Notes: generated by a model not told the origin, from the sequence alone. A stretch of DNA of 64,000 bases from Nocardiopsis mwathae (GCF_014201195.1 NZ_JACHDS010000001.1:248001-312000), one strand, 5' to 3'; counted from the first letter of the stretch, positions 7,955 to 18,097 are shown. Made by a program: numbers and translations.

Positions 7955-9571
7955 TCAGCCCTGTGGGATCAGGCGGCGGATCGCCTCCAGATCCTGGGAG
8001 GCACCGGAGGCGGCCGCGTCGGCCTTGTGCAGGAGGCCGATCAGGTGCCGGGTGCCGCTCTCGGCCGCCTCGCGCATCCGTTCGCACTGGTGGTCGGCGT
8101 ACTCCTGGGTACGGTCCCGGTCGGTGCCGTCCTGGAAAAGGGCCCACCCGGCGAAGCCGAACGCGGCGATCCCGCCGATCCAGGCGAGTACCGAACCGAA
8201 GACCAGGGCCAGAGCGACCAGGAAGACGCCGACGGCCGCGGAGAAGAGCGTGGTGTTTCGCCGCTCGGATCCGCCGCCGCTGTAGCGTCGCATGATCCTC
8301 GCCTCCACATCGCGTAGCGCTTGGCGGTCGGGTCCCTGGCGCGTGATCCCGAGGCGTTCGCCCTGTTCGGTGAGCATGGCCGGGCCGGTCCACGGCTCCT
8401 GCGCCTGCTCGGCGAGAGATTCGGCCATGGCCACCGCCTGGGTGCCCCCGAACGAGAAGGCGAACTCGCGCCGGGCGAACGGGGCGCTCGGGTCGGTGGA
8501 GTCGGTCAGGAGGAGGCCGTCCAGACGGCCGACCTCGGCCTCCCACCGGGGGCGCTGGGGTGTGGCCGGGGCGCTGCCGCTGTTCTCGATGATCGCGCGC
8601 AGGTGGACGGCGCGCTCCAGCAGCGGCGCCTCCCCCGGGCTGCCCTCGTCGATCAGCAGCCGCAGGGTTTCCGCCACCGACGGCGCGGGCGCCGCAGCCG
8701 GCGTGCCCGTGCCTGCGGGGCCGGCCGGAGTCGGATCTCCGAGAGCCCGCTCCAGCCGCTCTCGCAGGGCCGTCAGTCGCGCGGCCGCGTGTATCCGTTC
8801 GTGGATCCCTTCCGTTCCGGTGAGGACGACAGGTGACTGCTCCGTCCTGGAACGGGGGACGTCGATCCGCCACATGTCGCCGCCCGTCGGCAGCCCGTTC
8901 TCGCGAAGCGCCGCCTGGGTCCGAAAGCGCAGCTCGTCGCGGGCGTCGGTGCCCAGCAGGCCGTCGGCGGTCAGCAGCCACAGCGCCCGCTGCCAGCGAG
9001 TCACCCCGTGCGGCAGCTCGGGCAGCAGATGGGCACACAGGGGCGCGCCCACTTCGGGTAGATGCTGCGGCGCGGTCACCGCTGTCGCCAGGATCGCGAA
9101 CACACGGCCCCGGACCGCATTGCGTTGGGCGGCATCGGCGAAACGGGCCTGTGCCGTTCCCACATCGCCGCCGGTCAGCGCGTGCAGCCCATGGGCGGCC
9201 GGGACCAGCCAGTATCCGGAGGGGTCGTCGAGCCGCAGCTCGTCGGGGCGCTCACCGTCGAGCATCTGACGGGTGCGGTGGCGCGTCAGCGCCGTGTCCC
9301 CGAAGAGGGCCAACTCGGCGCGGATGTCGCTGAGTTCGACGAAGGCGTCGAAGGAGGCGGAGATCGCGTCCAGCCGCTTCTCCAGTGAGCCGCGCACCTG
9401 GCTCAGCTCCGAGTGGAGCCGGTGCCGGTCGCGGGACGCCGCCTGCCGTGCCCGGTAGAGGTTTTCCTCCAGGTCCCGGATCTGCCGGTTCTGCCGCTGG
9501 TCGGTGATGTTCCAGTCGCCGAAGAAGAAATCGACGACGCCGTCCGAGTCCCTGTATCTGCCGGTGCTCAT
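7955..9571 (-). CDS. Unknown coiled-coil membrane protein
   Basis: I do not recognise a named family. The 538-residue protein begins MSTGRYRDSDGVVDFFFGDWN. From about residue 25 to 75 it has a heptad-rich, charged stretch (QNRQIRDLEENLYRARQ) that predicts a coiled coil. A mostly helical middle follows with YWLVPAAHGLHALTGGDVG and an Ala/Pro linker. Near residue 435 two hydrophobic segments (TTLFSAAVGVFLVALALVFGS and then AWIGGIAAFGFAGWALF) form a membrane hairpin. The C-terminal 60 residues are charged and helical. The ATG at 9571 follows a GGGG-rich stretch. It is divergent from the HAD gene at 9629. Confidence 0.6.
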   Translation of the reverse strand: MSTGRYRDSDGVVDFFFGDWNITDQRQNRQIRDLEENLYRARQAASRDRHRLHSELSQVRGSLEKRLDAISASFDAFVELSDIRAELALFGDTALTRHRTRQMLDGERPDELRLDDPSGYWLVPAAHGLHALTGGDVGTAQARFADAAQRNAVRGRVFAILATAVTAPQHLPEVGAPLCAHLLPELPHGVTRWQRALWLLTADGLLGTDARDELRFRTQAALRENGLPTGGDMWRIDVPRSRTEQSPVVLTGTEGIHERIHAAARLTALRERLERALGDPTPAGPAGTGTPAAAPAPSVAETLRLLIDEGSPGEAPLLERAVHLRAIIENSGSAPATPQRPRWEAEVGRLDGLLLTDSTDPSAPFARREFAFSFGGTQAVAMAESLAEQAQEPWTGPAMLTEQGERLGITRQGPDRQALRDVEARIMRRYSGGGSERRNTTLFSAAVGVFLVALALVFGSVLAWIGGIAAFGFAGWALFQDGTDRDRTQEYADHQCERMREAAESGTRHLIGLLHKADAAASGASQDLEAIRRLIPQG

Positions 9572-9628
9572 GTGCCCCTGTTCCCCTGGCGATGGCGTCC
9601 TTCCGCCGGACCGGGATAATGGGGGCGG

Positions 9629-10390
9629 ATGTTGCCCGCCCCCTTGTCCCGCGAGGAGTCTGCCATCAGCCGGCTGGTGTTGTGGAACATCGATCTCACC
9701 CTCGTCGACGTCGCCCAGGTGACGCGGGCCGCCTACGCCGAGGCGTTCCAGCGTGTCACCGGGGAGCCCCTGGTGTACCTGGCGTCGACCGCGGGCCGCA
9801 CCGACTCCGAGGTCTTCTACGAGTTCCTGGCCCGCAACGACATCGAGATCGACTCCGACGGCGCGCAGACCGCCGAGTTCCTGACGGCCCTGGGTGAGGC
9901 GTTCGCCCGGCGCCGCGACCAGCTCCCGGCGCGGGGCCGGGCGATGCCCGGCGCGCAGGCGGCGCTGGCCGCCGTCGCGAGCATGCGCGACGAGCACACG
10001 GTGCAGACGGTCGTCACCGGGACGATCATGGCCAACGCGATGGCCAAGCTCGCGGCGTTCGGCCTCGACGGCTACCTGGACCTGAGCATCGGCGGGTTCG
10101 GGTCGGAGCACTACCCCAAGGCCAGCCTGATCCAGTTCACCCGGATGCGTGCGGCCGAGGCGCACGGTTCGGCGTTCCCGGAATCCGCCACGGTCTATGT
10201 CACCGACTCCGCGCGCGACGTCGAGGCGGCCCTGATCGGGCACGCCACCCCCATCGGGGTCGCCAGCGGGTCGACCACCGAGTCGCAGCTGCGGGCGGCC
10301 GGGGCGCAGCACGTGCTGGAGGACCTCACCGACCAGCAGGCCCTGCTGGCCATGATCCGCAGCGCCACGGCCCTGCCGCAGGCACGCTGA
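9629..10390 (+). CDS. HAD-like hydrolase with Asn in place of the nucleophile Asp
   Basis: A 253-residue protein with the fold pattern of phosphoglycolate-phosphatase-like HADs: cap region, TVVTGTIMANAMAKL (motif II), a Lys in EHYPKASLI (motif III) and YVTDSARDVEAAL (motif IV). Motif I reads LVLWNIDLTLVD, so the position of the nucleophilic Asp is Asn (codon AAC) while the second Asp is kept. Either the family uses another nucleophile or the protein is not a phosphatase. I recall similar LWNID sequences in Streptomyces homologues, so this may be a conserved subfamily trait. The start is uncertain: the ATG at 9629 lacks a good ribosome site, while GAGGAG at 9653-9658 precedes an in-frame ATC. 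Confidence 0.7.
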   Translation: MLPAPLSREESAISRLVLWNIDLTLVDVAQVTRAAYAEAFQRVTGEPLVYLASTAGRTDSEVFYEFLARNDIEIDSDGAQTAEFLTALGEAFARRRDQLPARGRAMPGAQAALAAVASMRDEHTVQTVVTGTIMANAMAKLAAFGLDGYLDLSIGGFGSEHYPKASLIQFTRMRAAEAHGSAFPESATVYVTDSARDVEAALIGHATPIGVASGSTTESQLRAAGAQHVLEDLTDQQALLAMIRSATALPQAR

Positions 10391-10830
10391 CCTGGGGGAT
10401 CGCCTCGCCTGAATCGTGCGATGCCGGGGGCATCGCGGCCCGCCGCCGGTATTCCCGGGCGGTTCCCAGGTGTCCGGAAGCGGCCCGAGGCGTGAATGTG
10501 ACGTATCTCCCGCGCATACTGTCCTGGGAGGGGATGTCCCGTCCCGCAATGCACTGCATACCTGCCGAAACGTACAGTTAACGGTGTTGATCACTGTTCT
10601 ACCGTGTGAAACGCAGTAGCCTAGGCCGTGGCGGCGGCCGGACAACGGTGTCCGAGCCCCACGCGCCACGACCTGTGCGCACAGGTTCCTCCACCGGAAT
10701 GCGGGTCGCCGAGGACGGTGATCCACCGACACACAACATCACAAGTCACATCACCCGATGTTCCGGGGCCGGTCCCCAGGTCGGATTCCGGTCGTCACCC
10801 CCGACGCTCACAAAGGAGTGAGATCGCACC
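10391..10830. other. 440-base non-coding region upstream of the NAD-GDH gene
   Basis: A short hairpin (GCGATGCC 10418-10425 with GGCATCGC 10429-10436) follows the HAD gene and may end its transcript. An AT-rich stretch around 10575-10625 (GTTAACGGTGTTGATCAC, then TGTGAAACG) looks like a promoter area, but I cannot fix -35/-10 boxes. A perfect palindrome lies at 10671-10686. No credible gene is present. Confidence 0.5.
10671..10686. promoter_or_regulatory. Perfect 16-base palindrome upstream of NAD-GDH
   Basis: ACCTGTGCGCACAGGT is a perfect inverted repeat 144 bases before the NAD-GDH start codon. It has the size and symmetry of a dimeric repressor or activator site. No regulator gene lies next to it, so the binding protein cannot be named. 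Confidence 0.4.
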
Positions 10831-13800
10831 ATGTCCGGGCAGCCTGACACCGTTCAGGACCAGTTGCTTCGTGATGCGGCCACGCAGTGGACCGCGGCCC
10901 CCGGCGGCCCGTCCGAAACGGACGACCCCCAGCGGATCGAGCGGTTCCTGCACCTCTACTACCGGCACGTCGACCCCGAGGAGCTCAAGGAGCGCAGCCC
11001 CGCGGAGATCTGCGGCGCGGCCATGTCGCACCTGAGGCTCGCCGAGCACCGGCTCCAGGGACGCGCGAAGGTGCGTGTCCACACCCCCGCGGAGGACCGC
11101 GAGGGCTGGGAGCGCGGCCAGACCGTCGTCGAGATCGTCACCGACGACGCCCCCTTCCTGGTCAACTCCGTCGCCATGGAGCTCGCCCGCCGCGGCATGG
11201 GCGTGCAGCGGATCGTCCACCCCCAGCTGAAGGTCTCCCGCGATCTCACCGGCGAGCTGCGCGAGATCGAGCCGGAGGACACCGGGGCCGACCTGCTCCC
11301 CATCGCCGAGTCCTGGATCCACGTCGAGATCGACCGGCAGACCGACGCCACCGTCCTCAAGCAGCTGGAGGCGGACCTGGAGCGCGTCATCGGCGACGTC
11401 CGGCACGTCGACGAGGACGGTGCCAAGATGAGCTGCCGTGCGCTGGCGCTCGCCGACGAGATCAGCGCCAACACCGCCGCGATCGCCGCCGGCGGCGTCA
11501 GCGAGCAGGAGATCGCCGAGAGCGTCGAGTTCCTGCGCTGGGTGGCCGACCGCAACTTCACCTTCATCGGGTACCGCGAGTACGCGCTGGTCGGCGACGA
11601 TGAAGGCCGCGACGCGCTGAGCCCGCAGGCCGGCACCGGCCTGGGCGTGATGCGCATGGACACCCCCGTGTCGGGGAGCTTCGCCGCGCTGCCCGCCGAG
11701 GTCCGCGCCAAGGCGCGCGAACCGCACGTGCTGGTGCTCACCAAGGCCAACTCCCGGGCCACCGTGCACCGCCCCAAGTACCTCGACTACATCGGCGTCA
11801 AGAAGTTCGACGCCGACGGCGGGATCATCGGCGAGTACCGCTTCCTCGGCCTGTTCACCCACCAGGCCACCACCACGAGCATCAGCCGCATCCCGATCCT
11901 CAAGCGCAAGCAGGCCGAGGTCCTCGACCTCGCCGGGTTCGACGCCGACAGCTACGACGGCAAGGACCTGGTGGAGATCCTGGAGGGCTTTCCGCGCGAG
12001 GAGCTGCTGCAGACCCCCGTCCCCGAGCTCTACAACATCGTGCTGGGTGTGCTGCGGCTGCGCGAGCGCCGCGGAACCAAGCTGTTCCTGCGCCGCGACC
12101 CCTACGGCCGCTACACGTCGTGCCTGGTGTACATGCCGCGCGACCGCTACACCACGCAGGTCCGCCTCGACATCCAGCACGCGCTGGCCAGCGCGTTCCA
12201 CGGTGCCACCATGGAGCACAGCGTCATGGTCGGCTCCGCGCCCTTCGCCCGCCTCTACATCGTGGTGCGCGCCGAGCGCGGCCGCATGCTGGCCGACGTC
12301 GACCACGCCGCGCTGGAGGCCGAGGTCGTCAAGGCCACCCGCTCCTGGGACGACGACCTCCTCGTCGAGCTCACCCAGCGCTACGGAACCGACCGCGCCA
12401 CCGCGATCGCCGGTCGCTACCGCGATGCCCTGAGCGAGGGCTACAAGGTCGACACCTCCGCCGCCACGGCCGTCGACGACATCGCCCGGATCGACGCACT
12501 GGGCGAGGGCGAACTCGCCGTCAACCTCTACCGGTCGGACTCCGAGGACTCCGCCGAGTGGCGGTTCAAGGTGTACCGCAAGGGCGACCCGATCTCCCTG
12601 TCCAAGGTGCTGCCGCTGCTGGAGCACATGGGCGTCGAGGTGGAGGACGAGCGCCCCTACGGCATCACCGCCCCGGGCGCCGACCGCGGCGGCACCGGCC
12701 GGGCGTGGATCTACGACTTCGGCCTGGCCCCGATCCAGGGCGCCGTGCAGCTCCCGGAGAACCAGCTCAAGTTCCTCTTCGAAGAGGCCTTCAGCGCCCT
12801 GTGGGAGGGCCGCGGCGAGTCCGACGGGTTCAACGCGCTGGTGCTGCGCGCCGGGCTGACCTGGCGCCAGCTCACCATCCTGCGCGCCTACGCCAAGTAT
12901 CTGCGGCAGGCGGGGAGCACGTTCAGTCCCGCCTACATCGCCGACGTGCTCGTCGCCAACGTGCACATCGCCAACCTGCTGGTCCGGCTCTTCGAGTCGC
13001 GCTTCGACCCGCGCCACGACGCAGGGCGCTCGGAGCGCTCCGAGGCCATCACCGAGGAGATCAACGGCGAGCTCGACCTGGTCGCCAGCCTCGACCAGGA
13101 CCGCATCCTGCGGTCCTTCCTGGCGATGATCCAGGCCACGCTGCGCACCAACTACTTCCAGGGCGACGGCGACAAGCCCTACCTGGTCTACAAGCTCGAC
13201 CCGCAGGCCATCCCGGACCTGCCCGCGCCCCGGCCCCGGTTCGAGATGTACGTCTACTCCCCGCGCATGGAGGGCGTGCACCTGCGCTTCGGCTCGGTCG
13301 CCCGCGGCGGACTGCGCTGGTCGGACCGCTTCGAGGACTTCCGTACCGAGATCCTGGGCCTGGTCAAGGCGCAGATGGTGAAGAACTCGGTCATCGTCCC
13401 CAACGGCGCCAAGGGCGGCTTCGTGTGCAAGCGGCTGCCCGTCGGGGGCGACCGCGACGCCGTCATGAACGAGGTCGTGGCCTGCTACAAGCAGTTCATC
13501 GGCGGCCTGCTCGACGTCACCGACAACCTCGTCGAGGGCGCCGTGGAGCACCCGAGCGACGTCGTCCGCTACGACGGCGACGACTCCTACCTGGTCGTGG
13601 CCGCGGACAAGGGCACCGCGACGTTCTCCGACATCGCCAACGGCATCTCCCTGGAGCGCGGCTTCTGGCTGGGCGACGCGTTCGCGTCCGGCGGGTCGGT
13701 CGGCTACGACCACAAGGCCATGGGCATCACCGCCCGCGGTGCCTGGGAATCGGTCAAGTACCACTTCCGCGAGATGGGCGTCGACGTCCAGAACGAGGAC

Positions 13801-15705
13801 TTCACCGCCGTCGGCGTCGGCGACATGTCCGGCGACGTCTTCGGCAACGGCATGCTCCTGTCGGAGCACACCCGCCTGGTCGCCGCGTTCGACCACCGGC
13901 ACGTCTTCCTCGACCCGAACCCCGACGCCGCGCGCAGCCACGCCGAGCGGAGCCGGATGTTCGAGCTGCCGCGCAGTTCCTGGGCCGACTATGACACGTC
14001 GGTGATCTCCGAGGGCGGCGGGGTGCACCCGCGCACCGCCAAGTCGATCCACATCACCCCGCAGGTCCGCGAGGCCCTGGGGATCGACGCCGACGTCACC
14101 TCACTCACGCCCTTCGAGCTGATCAAGCACATCCTCAAGGCCCCGGTGGACCTGCTGTGGAACGGCGGCATCGGCACCTACGTCAAGGCCACCGGCGAGA
14201 CGCACGCCTCGGTCGGCGACAAGGCCAACGACCAGGTGCGCGTCGACGCCTCGGAGCTGCGCTGCAAGGTCGTCGGCGAGGGCGGCAACCTCGGCCTCAC
14301 CCAGGCGGCGCGGATCGAGTTCGCGCTGGCCGGAGGCCGGGTCAACTCCGACTTCGTGGACAACTCCGCCGGTGTGGACACCTCCGACCACGAGGTCAAC
14401 ATCAAGATCATGCTGGACCGGGAGGTGCGGGCCGGCCGGCTGGACAAGGACGAGCGCGACCGGCTGTTCCTCGGCATGACCGACGAGGTGGCCGACCTCG
14501 TGCTGGCCAACAACTACGCGCAGAACGTCGTGCTGGCCGCGGCGCGCAAGCAGTCCGAGGGCATGCTCCACGTCCACCAGCGCTACATGCGCCAGCTGGA
14601 GCGGACCGGGCAGCTCAAGCGGAAGCTGGAGAACCTGCCCGACGACAAGGCCATCGCCTTGCGCCGGTCCAGCGGCCAGGGCCTGACCGGGCCGGAGTTC
14701 GGCACGCTGATCGCCTACACCAAGATCACCCTCAAGGACCGGATCGCCGACTCCGACCTGCCGTCCGACCCCTACCTGCGGGACACGCTCACCGAGTACT
14801 TCCCCACGGCGCTGCGCGAGCGGTTCGCCGACGCCATGCCGGACCACCCGCTGGCCCGGGAGATCATCACCAACCAGGTGGTGAACGACATGGTGAACCG
14901 CTCCGGCTCGACGTTCGCGTTCCGGCTCAACGAGGAGCTGGGCGCGTCCGCCGACGACATCGCGCGGGCGTTCCTGGTGGTGCAGGAGGTGTTCGGGCTC
15001 CGCGACTTCTGGCGGTCCGTGGAGGACCTCGACCACAAGGTCGAGGTCGCCACCCAGCTGGACATGCTGCTGGAGGCCCGCAAGCTGGCCGAGCGCTCCG
15101 CGCGCTGGCTGCTGCAGAACCGCACGTCCCTGTTCGACCTGGGCGAGGAGATCGCGTTCTTCGCCGAGGGTGTGGCCGCGATCGTGCCGCAGCTCTCCGA
15201 ACTGCTCAAGGGCCGCGACCTGGCCGGGTTCATCGACCGCCGCGACCGGTTCACGGCGCGCGGTGTCCCGGTGGAGCTGGCCGAGCAGGTCGCCGCCATG
15301 GTCCCGGCCTACTCCACCTTCGACCTGGTGGAGGTCGGCCACCGCACCGGCCGCCCGCTGCGGGAGGTCGCCGAGGTCTACTTCGACCTGGCCGAACGGC
15401 TGCAGATCGCGCGGCTGCGGGAGCGGATCATCGCGCTGCCGCGCGACGACCGCTGGAACACGATGGCGCGCTCGGCCGTTCGCGACGACCTGTACGCCAC
15501 GCACGCCGACCTCACCGGCCGGGTGCTGCTGTCCTGCGGCGAGGGCGAGCCGGTCGACGCCATGCGGAGGCAGTGGACGGAGCAGAACAGGGCCACCCTG
15601 GAGCGCGCCGGGCAGACCCTCTCGGAGATCTGGGAGACCGAACGCTTCGACCTGGCCACCCTTTCGGTGGCGCTGCGCTCGATCCGCTCGCTGGTCGGTT
15701 CCTGA
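10831..15705 (+). CDS. gdh: NAD-specific glutamate dehydrogenase, 180-kDa class
   Basis: A 1624-residue enzyme of the large L_180 class, which deaminates glutamate to 2-oxoglutarate and ammonium with NAD. The long N-terminal part carries ACT-like regulatory modules (VVEIVTDDAPFLVNSVAMEL near 95). The catalytic core lies roughly between residues 780 and 1250: RGGLRWSDRFEDFRTEILGL (substrate loop), VPNGAKGGFVCK with the catalytic Lys region, and GVGDMSGDVFGNGML for NAD binding. The helical C-terminal domain ends with LSVALRSIRSLVGS. AAAGGAG 17 bases upstream of the ATG supports the start. It is usually catabolic and partners functionally with the P5C dehydrogenase upstream. A terminator follows. 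Confidence 0.95.
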   Translation: MSGQPDTVQDQLLRDAATQWTAAPGGPSETDDPQRIERFLHLYYRHVDPEELKERSPAEICGAAMSHLRLAEHRLQGRAKVRVHTPAEDREGWERGQTVVEIVTDDAPFLVNSVAMELARRGMGVQRIVHPQLKVSRDLTGELREIEPEDTGADLLPIAESWIHVEIDRQTDATVLKQLEADLERVIGDVRHVDEDGAKMSCRALALADEISANTAAIAAGGVSEQEIAESVEFLRWVADRNFTFIGYREYALVGDDEGRDALSPQAGTGLGVMRMDTPVSGSFAALPAEVRAKAREPHVLVLTKANSRATVHRPKYLDYIGVKKFDADGGIIGEYRFLGLFTHQATTTSISRIPILKRKQAEVLDLAGFDADSYDGKDLVEILEGFPREELLQTPVPELYNIVLGVLRLRERRGTKLFLRRDPYGRYTSCLVYMPRDRYTTQVRLDIQHALASAFHGATMEHSVMVGSAPFARLYIVVRAERGRMLADVDHAALEAEVVKATRSWDDDLLVELTQRYGTDRATAIAGRYRDALSEGYKVDTSAATAVDDIARIDALGEGELAVNLYRSDSEDSAEWRFKVYRKGDPISLSKVLPLLEHMGVEVEDERPYGITAPGADRGGTGRAWIYDFGLAPIQGAVQLPENQLKFLFEEAFSALWEGRGESDGFNALVLRAGLTWRQLTILRAYAKYLRQAGSTFSPAYIADVLVANVHIANLLVRLFESRFDPRHDAGRSERSEAITEEINGELDLVASLDQDRILRSFLAMIQATLRTNYFQGDGDKPYLVYKLDPQAIPDLPAPRPRFEMYVYSPRMEGVHLRFGSVARGGLRWSDRFEDFRTEILGLVKAQMVKNSVIVPNGAKGGFVCKRLPVGGDRDAVMNEVVACYKQFIGGLLDVTDNLVEGAVEHPSDVVRYDGDDSYLVVAADKGTATFSDIANGISLERGFWLGDAFASGGSVGYDHKAMGITARGAWESVKYHFREMGVDVQNEDFTAVGVGDMSGDVFGNGMLLSEHTRLVAAFDHRHVFLDPNPDAARSHAERSRMFELPRSSWADYDTSVISEGGGVHPRTAKSIHITPQVREALGIDADVTSLTPFELIKHILKAPVDLLWNGGIGTYVKATGETHASVGDKANDQVRVDASELRCKVVGEGGNLGLTQAARIEFALAGGRVNSDFVDNSAGVDTSDHEVNIKIMLDREVRAGRLDKDERDRLFLGMTDEVADLVLANNYAQNVVLAAARKQSEGMLHVHQRYMRQLERTGQLKRKLENLPDDKAIALRRSSGQGLTGPEFGTLIAYTKITLKDRIADSDLPSDPYLRDTLTEYFPTALRERFADAMPDHPLAREIITNQVVNDMVNRSGSTFAFRLNEELGASADDIARAFLVVQEVFGLRDFWRSVEDLDHKVEVATQLDMLLEARKLAERSARWLLQNRTSLFDLGEEIAFFAEGVAAIVPQLSELLKGRDLAGFIDRRDRFTARGVPVELAEQVAAMVPAYSTFDLVEVGHRTGRPLREVAEVYFDLAERLQIARLRERIIALPRDDRWNTMARSAVRDDLYATHADLTGRVLLSCGEGEPVDAMRRQWTEQNRATLERAGQTLSEIWETERFDLATLSVALRSIRSLVGS

Positions 15706-15727
15706 CCGCAGCCGACCCGGTTCACCT

Positions 15728-15759
15728 GGGCCGCGCCCCGCAACGGGGCGCGGCCCTTT
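15728..15759 (+). terminator. Rho-independent terminator after NAD-GDH
   Basis: GGGCCGCGCCCC (15728-15739) and GGGGCGCGGCCC (15745-15756) form a perfect 12-base stem with a five-base loop, followed by TTTC. It begins 22 bases after the stop codon. Confidence 0.8.
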
Positions 15760-15790
15760 CGGCCATGTGAAGGTCGGCGTTCGCGACGCC

Positions 15791-15796
15791 CTAGAC
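15791..15796 (+). promoter_or_regulatory. Putative -10 element for leaderless prfB
   Basis: TAGACT is placed eight bases before the GTG start at 15805, so the transcript would begin at or within two bases of the start codon. No ribosome-binding site precedes the GTG, which agrees with leaderless translation. The -35 region is weak (TGAAGG, 18 bases upstream). Confidence 0.4.
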
Positions 15797-15804
15797 TTGG
15801 GCAC

Positions 15805-16917
15805 GTGGCAGACCTAGACCCCGCAGAAAAGATCAAGGAACTCTCGTCGACCCTGGCGAGCGTGGAATCCGTGCTGGACCTCGACGCCAAGAACACGGAG
15901 ATCGAACAGCTGCGTGAGCAGTCTGCCGACCCCGAGCTCTGGAACGACGCGGACAACGCGCAGAAGGTGACCCGCCGACTCGCCAACCTGGAGTCCGTGG
16001 TCACGAAGGTCGGCAACATCCGCCGCCGTCTCGACGACCTCGGTGTGCTCTACGAACTGGCCGCGGCCGAGGACGACGCCGACACGCTGGCCGAGGCCGA
16101 CGGCGAGCTTGAGGCGCTGCGCAAAGAGGTCGGCGAGCTGGAGGTGCGCACGCTCCTCAACGGCCCCTACGACGAGCGTGAGGCGCTGGTCACCATCAAC
16201 GCGCAGGCCGGGGGGGTGGACGCCGCCGACTGGGCGCAGATGCTGCAGCGCATGTACCTGCGCTGGGCCGAGCGGCACGGCTACCCCACCGACGTCTACG
16301 ACACCTCGTATGCCGAGGAGGCGGGGATCAAGTCGACCACGTTCGCGGTGAAGGCGCCGTTCGCCTACGGCACGCTGCGCGGTGAGCACGGCACGCACCG
16401 CCTGGTCCGGATCTCCCCGTTCGACAACCAGAGCCGCCGGCAGACGTCGTTCGCCGGTGTGGACGTCGTTCCGGTCATCGAGCAGAGCGACCACATCGAG
16501 ATCGACGAGAGCGAGCTGCGGATCGACGTCTACCGGTCCAGCGGCCCCGGCGGCCAGGGCGTCAACACCACCGACTCCGCGGTGCGCATCACCCACCTGC
16601 CCACGGGCATCGTCACCTCGTGCCAGAACGAGCGCTCCCAGCTGCAGAACCGGGCCACCGCGATGTCGATGCTCCAGGCCAAGCTGCTGGAGCGCAAGCG
16701 CCGCGAGGAGCAGTCCACCATCGACGAGCTGCGCGGCGACAGCGTCAGCAGCTGGGGGACGCAGATGCGCAACTACGTGCTGCACCCCTACCAGAGTGTG
16801 AAGGACGCGCGCACGAACGTGGAGTCGGGTAACCCGACGGCCGTGCTGGACGGGCAGATCGACGAGTTCATCGACGCCGAGATCCGGTGGATGCGCAGCC
16901 AGGAGAACGAGGGCTAG
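15805..16917 (+). CDS. prfB: Peptide chain release factor 2
   Basis: A 370-residue RF2 that releases peptides at UGA and UAA codons. The peptidyl-tRNA hydrolysis motif GGQ is in [14 protein letters not shown], and the stop-codon recognition tripeptide SPF is in [12 protein letters not shown]. The reading frame is continuous: the internal UGA and programmed +1 frameshift near codon 25 of many RF2 genes are absent, so this gene is not autoregulated that way. It begins with GTG ([13 protein letters not shown]). As in other actinobacteria it heads the prfB-ftsE-ftsX-smpB neighbourhood. Confidence 0.96.
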   Translation: MADLDPAEKIKELSSTLASVESVLDLDAKNTEIEQLREQSADPELWNDADNAQKVTRRLANLESVVTKVGNIRRRLDDLGVLYELAAAEDDADTLAEADGELEALRKEVGELEVRTLLNGPYDEREALVTINAQAGGVDAADWAQMLQRMYLRWAERHGYPTDVYDTSYAEEAGIKSTTFAVKAPFAYGTLRGEHGTHRLVRISPFDNQSRRQTSFAGVDVVPVIEQSDHIEIDESELRIDVYRSSGPGGQGVNTTDSAVRITHLPTGIVTSCQNERSQLQNRATAMSMLQAKLLERKRREEQSTIDELRGDSVSSWGTQMRNYVLHPYQSVKDARTNVESGNPTAVLDGQIDEFIDAEIRWMRSQENEG

Positions 16918-17321
16918 CGGGATACCCGAGGCAGCACCGCGGTGGTGCGCGTGTGGCTGCTGCGACAGGGCCGCGGGCGCGCCGCGGCTCTTCGGGGCGG
17001 AGGCTCGGGCAGCAGGGTCAGGATCGCCACAAATCGGGTATATATGAATGTTATGGGTGGTTGACGCTTCCGATATGCTCGGACGTGCTGCCCATCAGGG
17101 GCAGCCGGGGCCGACGGGCCGTGTGGGGGAAACGCGGCGCCTGATATGCCCGCCCAGTCCTTCGGTGACATGGGGTGGAGGCACGACGGCGCACGTCGAT
17201 CTGGACATTCCGGGTTGCCATCGCCTCTACACTGTCGATTGGCCCTGTGGCCGGTACTGCCCTGCGCGGAGGAACCCGTCCGCCTGGGCTCCCCTACCTC
17301 CGAGAACCTTGTGATGCACCT
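16918..17321. other. 404-base non-coding region before ftsE
   Basis: No convincing gene. An AT-rich island at 17030-17085 (GGTATATATGAATGTTATGGG, then GGTTGACGCTTCC with TTGACG) is the likely promoter area. A second -10-like TACACT lies at 17227-17232. A short GTG reading (gtgatgcacctgtga, 17311-17325) overlaps the ftsE start in another frame. CACCGCGGTG near 16937 is a short palindrome. Confidence 0.4.
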
Positions 17322-18011
17322 GTGATCCACTTCGAAAACGTCACCAAGGTCTACCCGACCCAGAAGCGCCCCGCTCTCGACGGCGTTTCCATCGACGTGG
17401 ACAAGGGAGAGTTCGTCTTCCTGGTCGGACCGTCGGGTTCGGGTAAATCAACGTTCCTCAGGCTGGTCCTCAAGGAGGAGAAGCCCTCCCAGGGCAGGGT
17501 GCACGTCGCGGGCAAGGACCTCGCGCGCCTGTCCAACTGGAAGGTCCCGCACCTGCGGCGCCGCATCGGCTGCGTCTTCCAGGACTTCCGACTGCTGCCG
17601 AACAAGAACGTCTTCGAGAACGTCGCGTTCGCGCTGGAGGTCATCGGCAAGCCCCGGCGGTTCATCCGCAAGGTGGTGCCGGAGGTCGTCGAGCTCGTCG
17701 GCCTGGAGGGCAAGGCCACCCGTATGCCCGACGAACTGTCGGGTGGTGAGCAGCAGCGGGTCGCCATCGCCCGTGCGTTCGTCAACCGGCCGCAGATCCT
17801 GCTGGCCGACGAGCCCACCGGCAACATCGACCCCGCCACGTCGATCGGCATCATGAAGGTGCTCGACCGAATCAACCGCACCGGAACGACGGTCGTCATG
17901 GCGACCCACGATGCCGCGATCGTCGACTCGATGCGCAAGCGCGTCATCGAGCTCGAAGAGGGTGTCGTCGTCCGGGACCAGACGCGCGGCATCTACGGCC
18001 AGGCCTACTGA
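17322..18011 (+). CDS. ftsE: Cell-division ATP-binding protein FtsE
   Basis: A 229-residue ABC ATPase that works with FtsX at the divisome, where the pair couples ATP hydrolysis to activation of cell-wall hydrolases. Walker A is GPSGSGKST, the signature motif LSGGEQQR, and Walker [12 protein letters not shown], with the H-loop in MATHDAAIV. The GTG at 17322 starts [11 protein letters not shown], the standard FtsE N-terminus; an in-frame upstream ATG would add 49 unrelated residues. ftsX follows after 86 bases. Confidence 0.95.
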   Translation: MIHFENVTKVYPTQKRPALDGVSIDVDKGEFVFLVGPSGSGKSTFLRLVLKEEKPSQGRVHVAGKDLARLSNWKVPHLRRRIGCVFQDFRLLPNKNVFENVAFALEVIGKPRRFIRKVVPEVVELVGLEGKATRMPDELSGGEQQRVAIARAFVNRPQILLADEPTGNIDPATSIGIMKVLDRINRTGTTVVMATHDAAIVDSMRKRVIELEEGVVVRDQTRGIYGQAY

Positions 18012-18097
18012 GCCTACAGACCAGCCGGGTCGGCCACGCGTCCTCTGCTGGCCGTAGCAGCGCGGCGAAGCCCCTAAGGATGGACCCTTAACACATC

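Noticed and set aside
10606-10821. 71-codon reading upstream of NAD-GDH
   Set aside because: It spans the regulatory palindrome, lacks a ribosome site and has no protein-like pattern.
15850-15935. Possible programmed frameshift in prfB
   Set aside because: The RF2 frame is continuous through the region where the internal UGA would lie; no slippery site is present.
17048-17314. 88-codon reading between prfB and ftsE
   Set aside because: No ribosome site, no recognisable composition, and it overlaps the probable ftsE promoter region.
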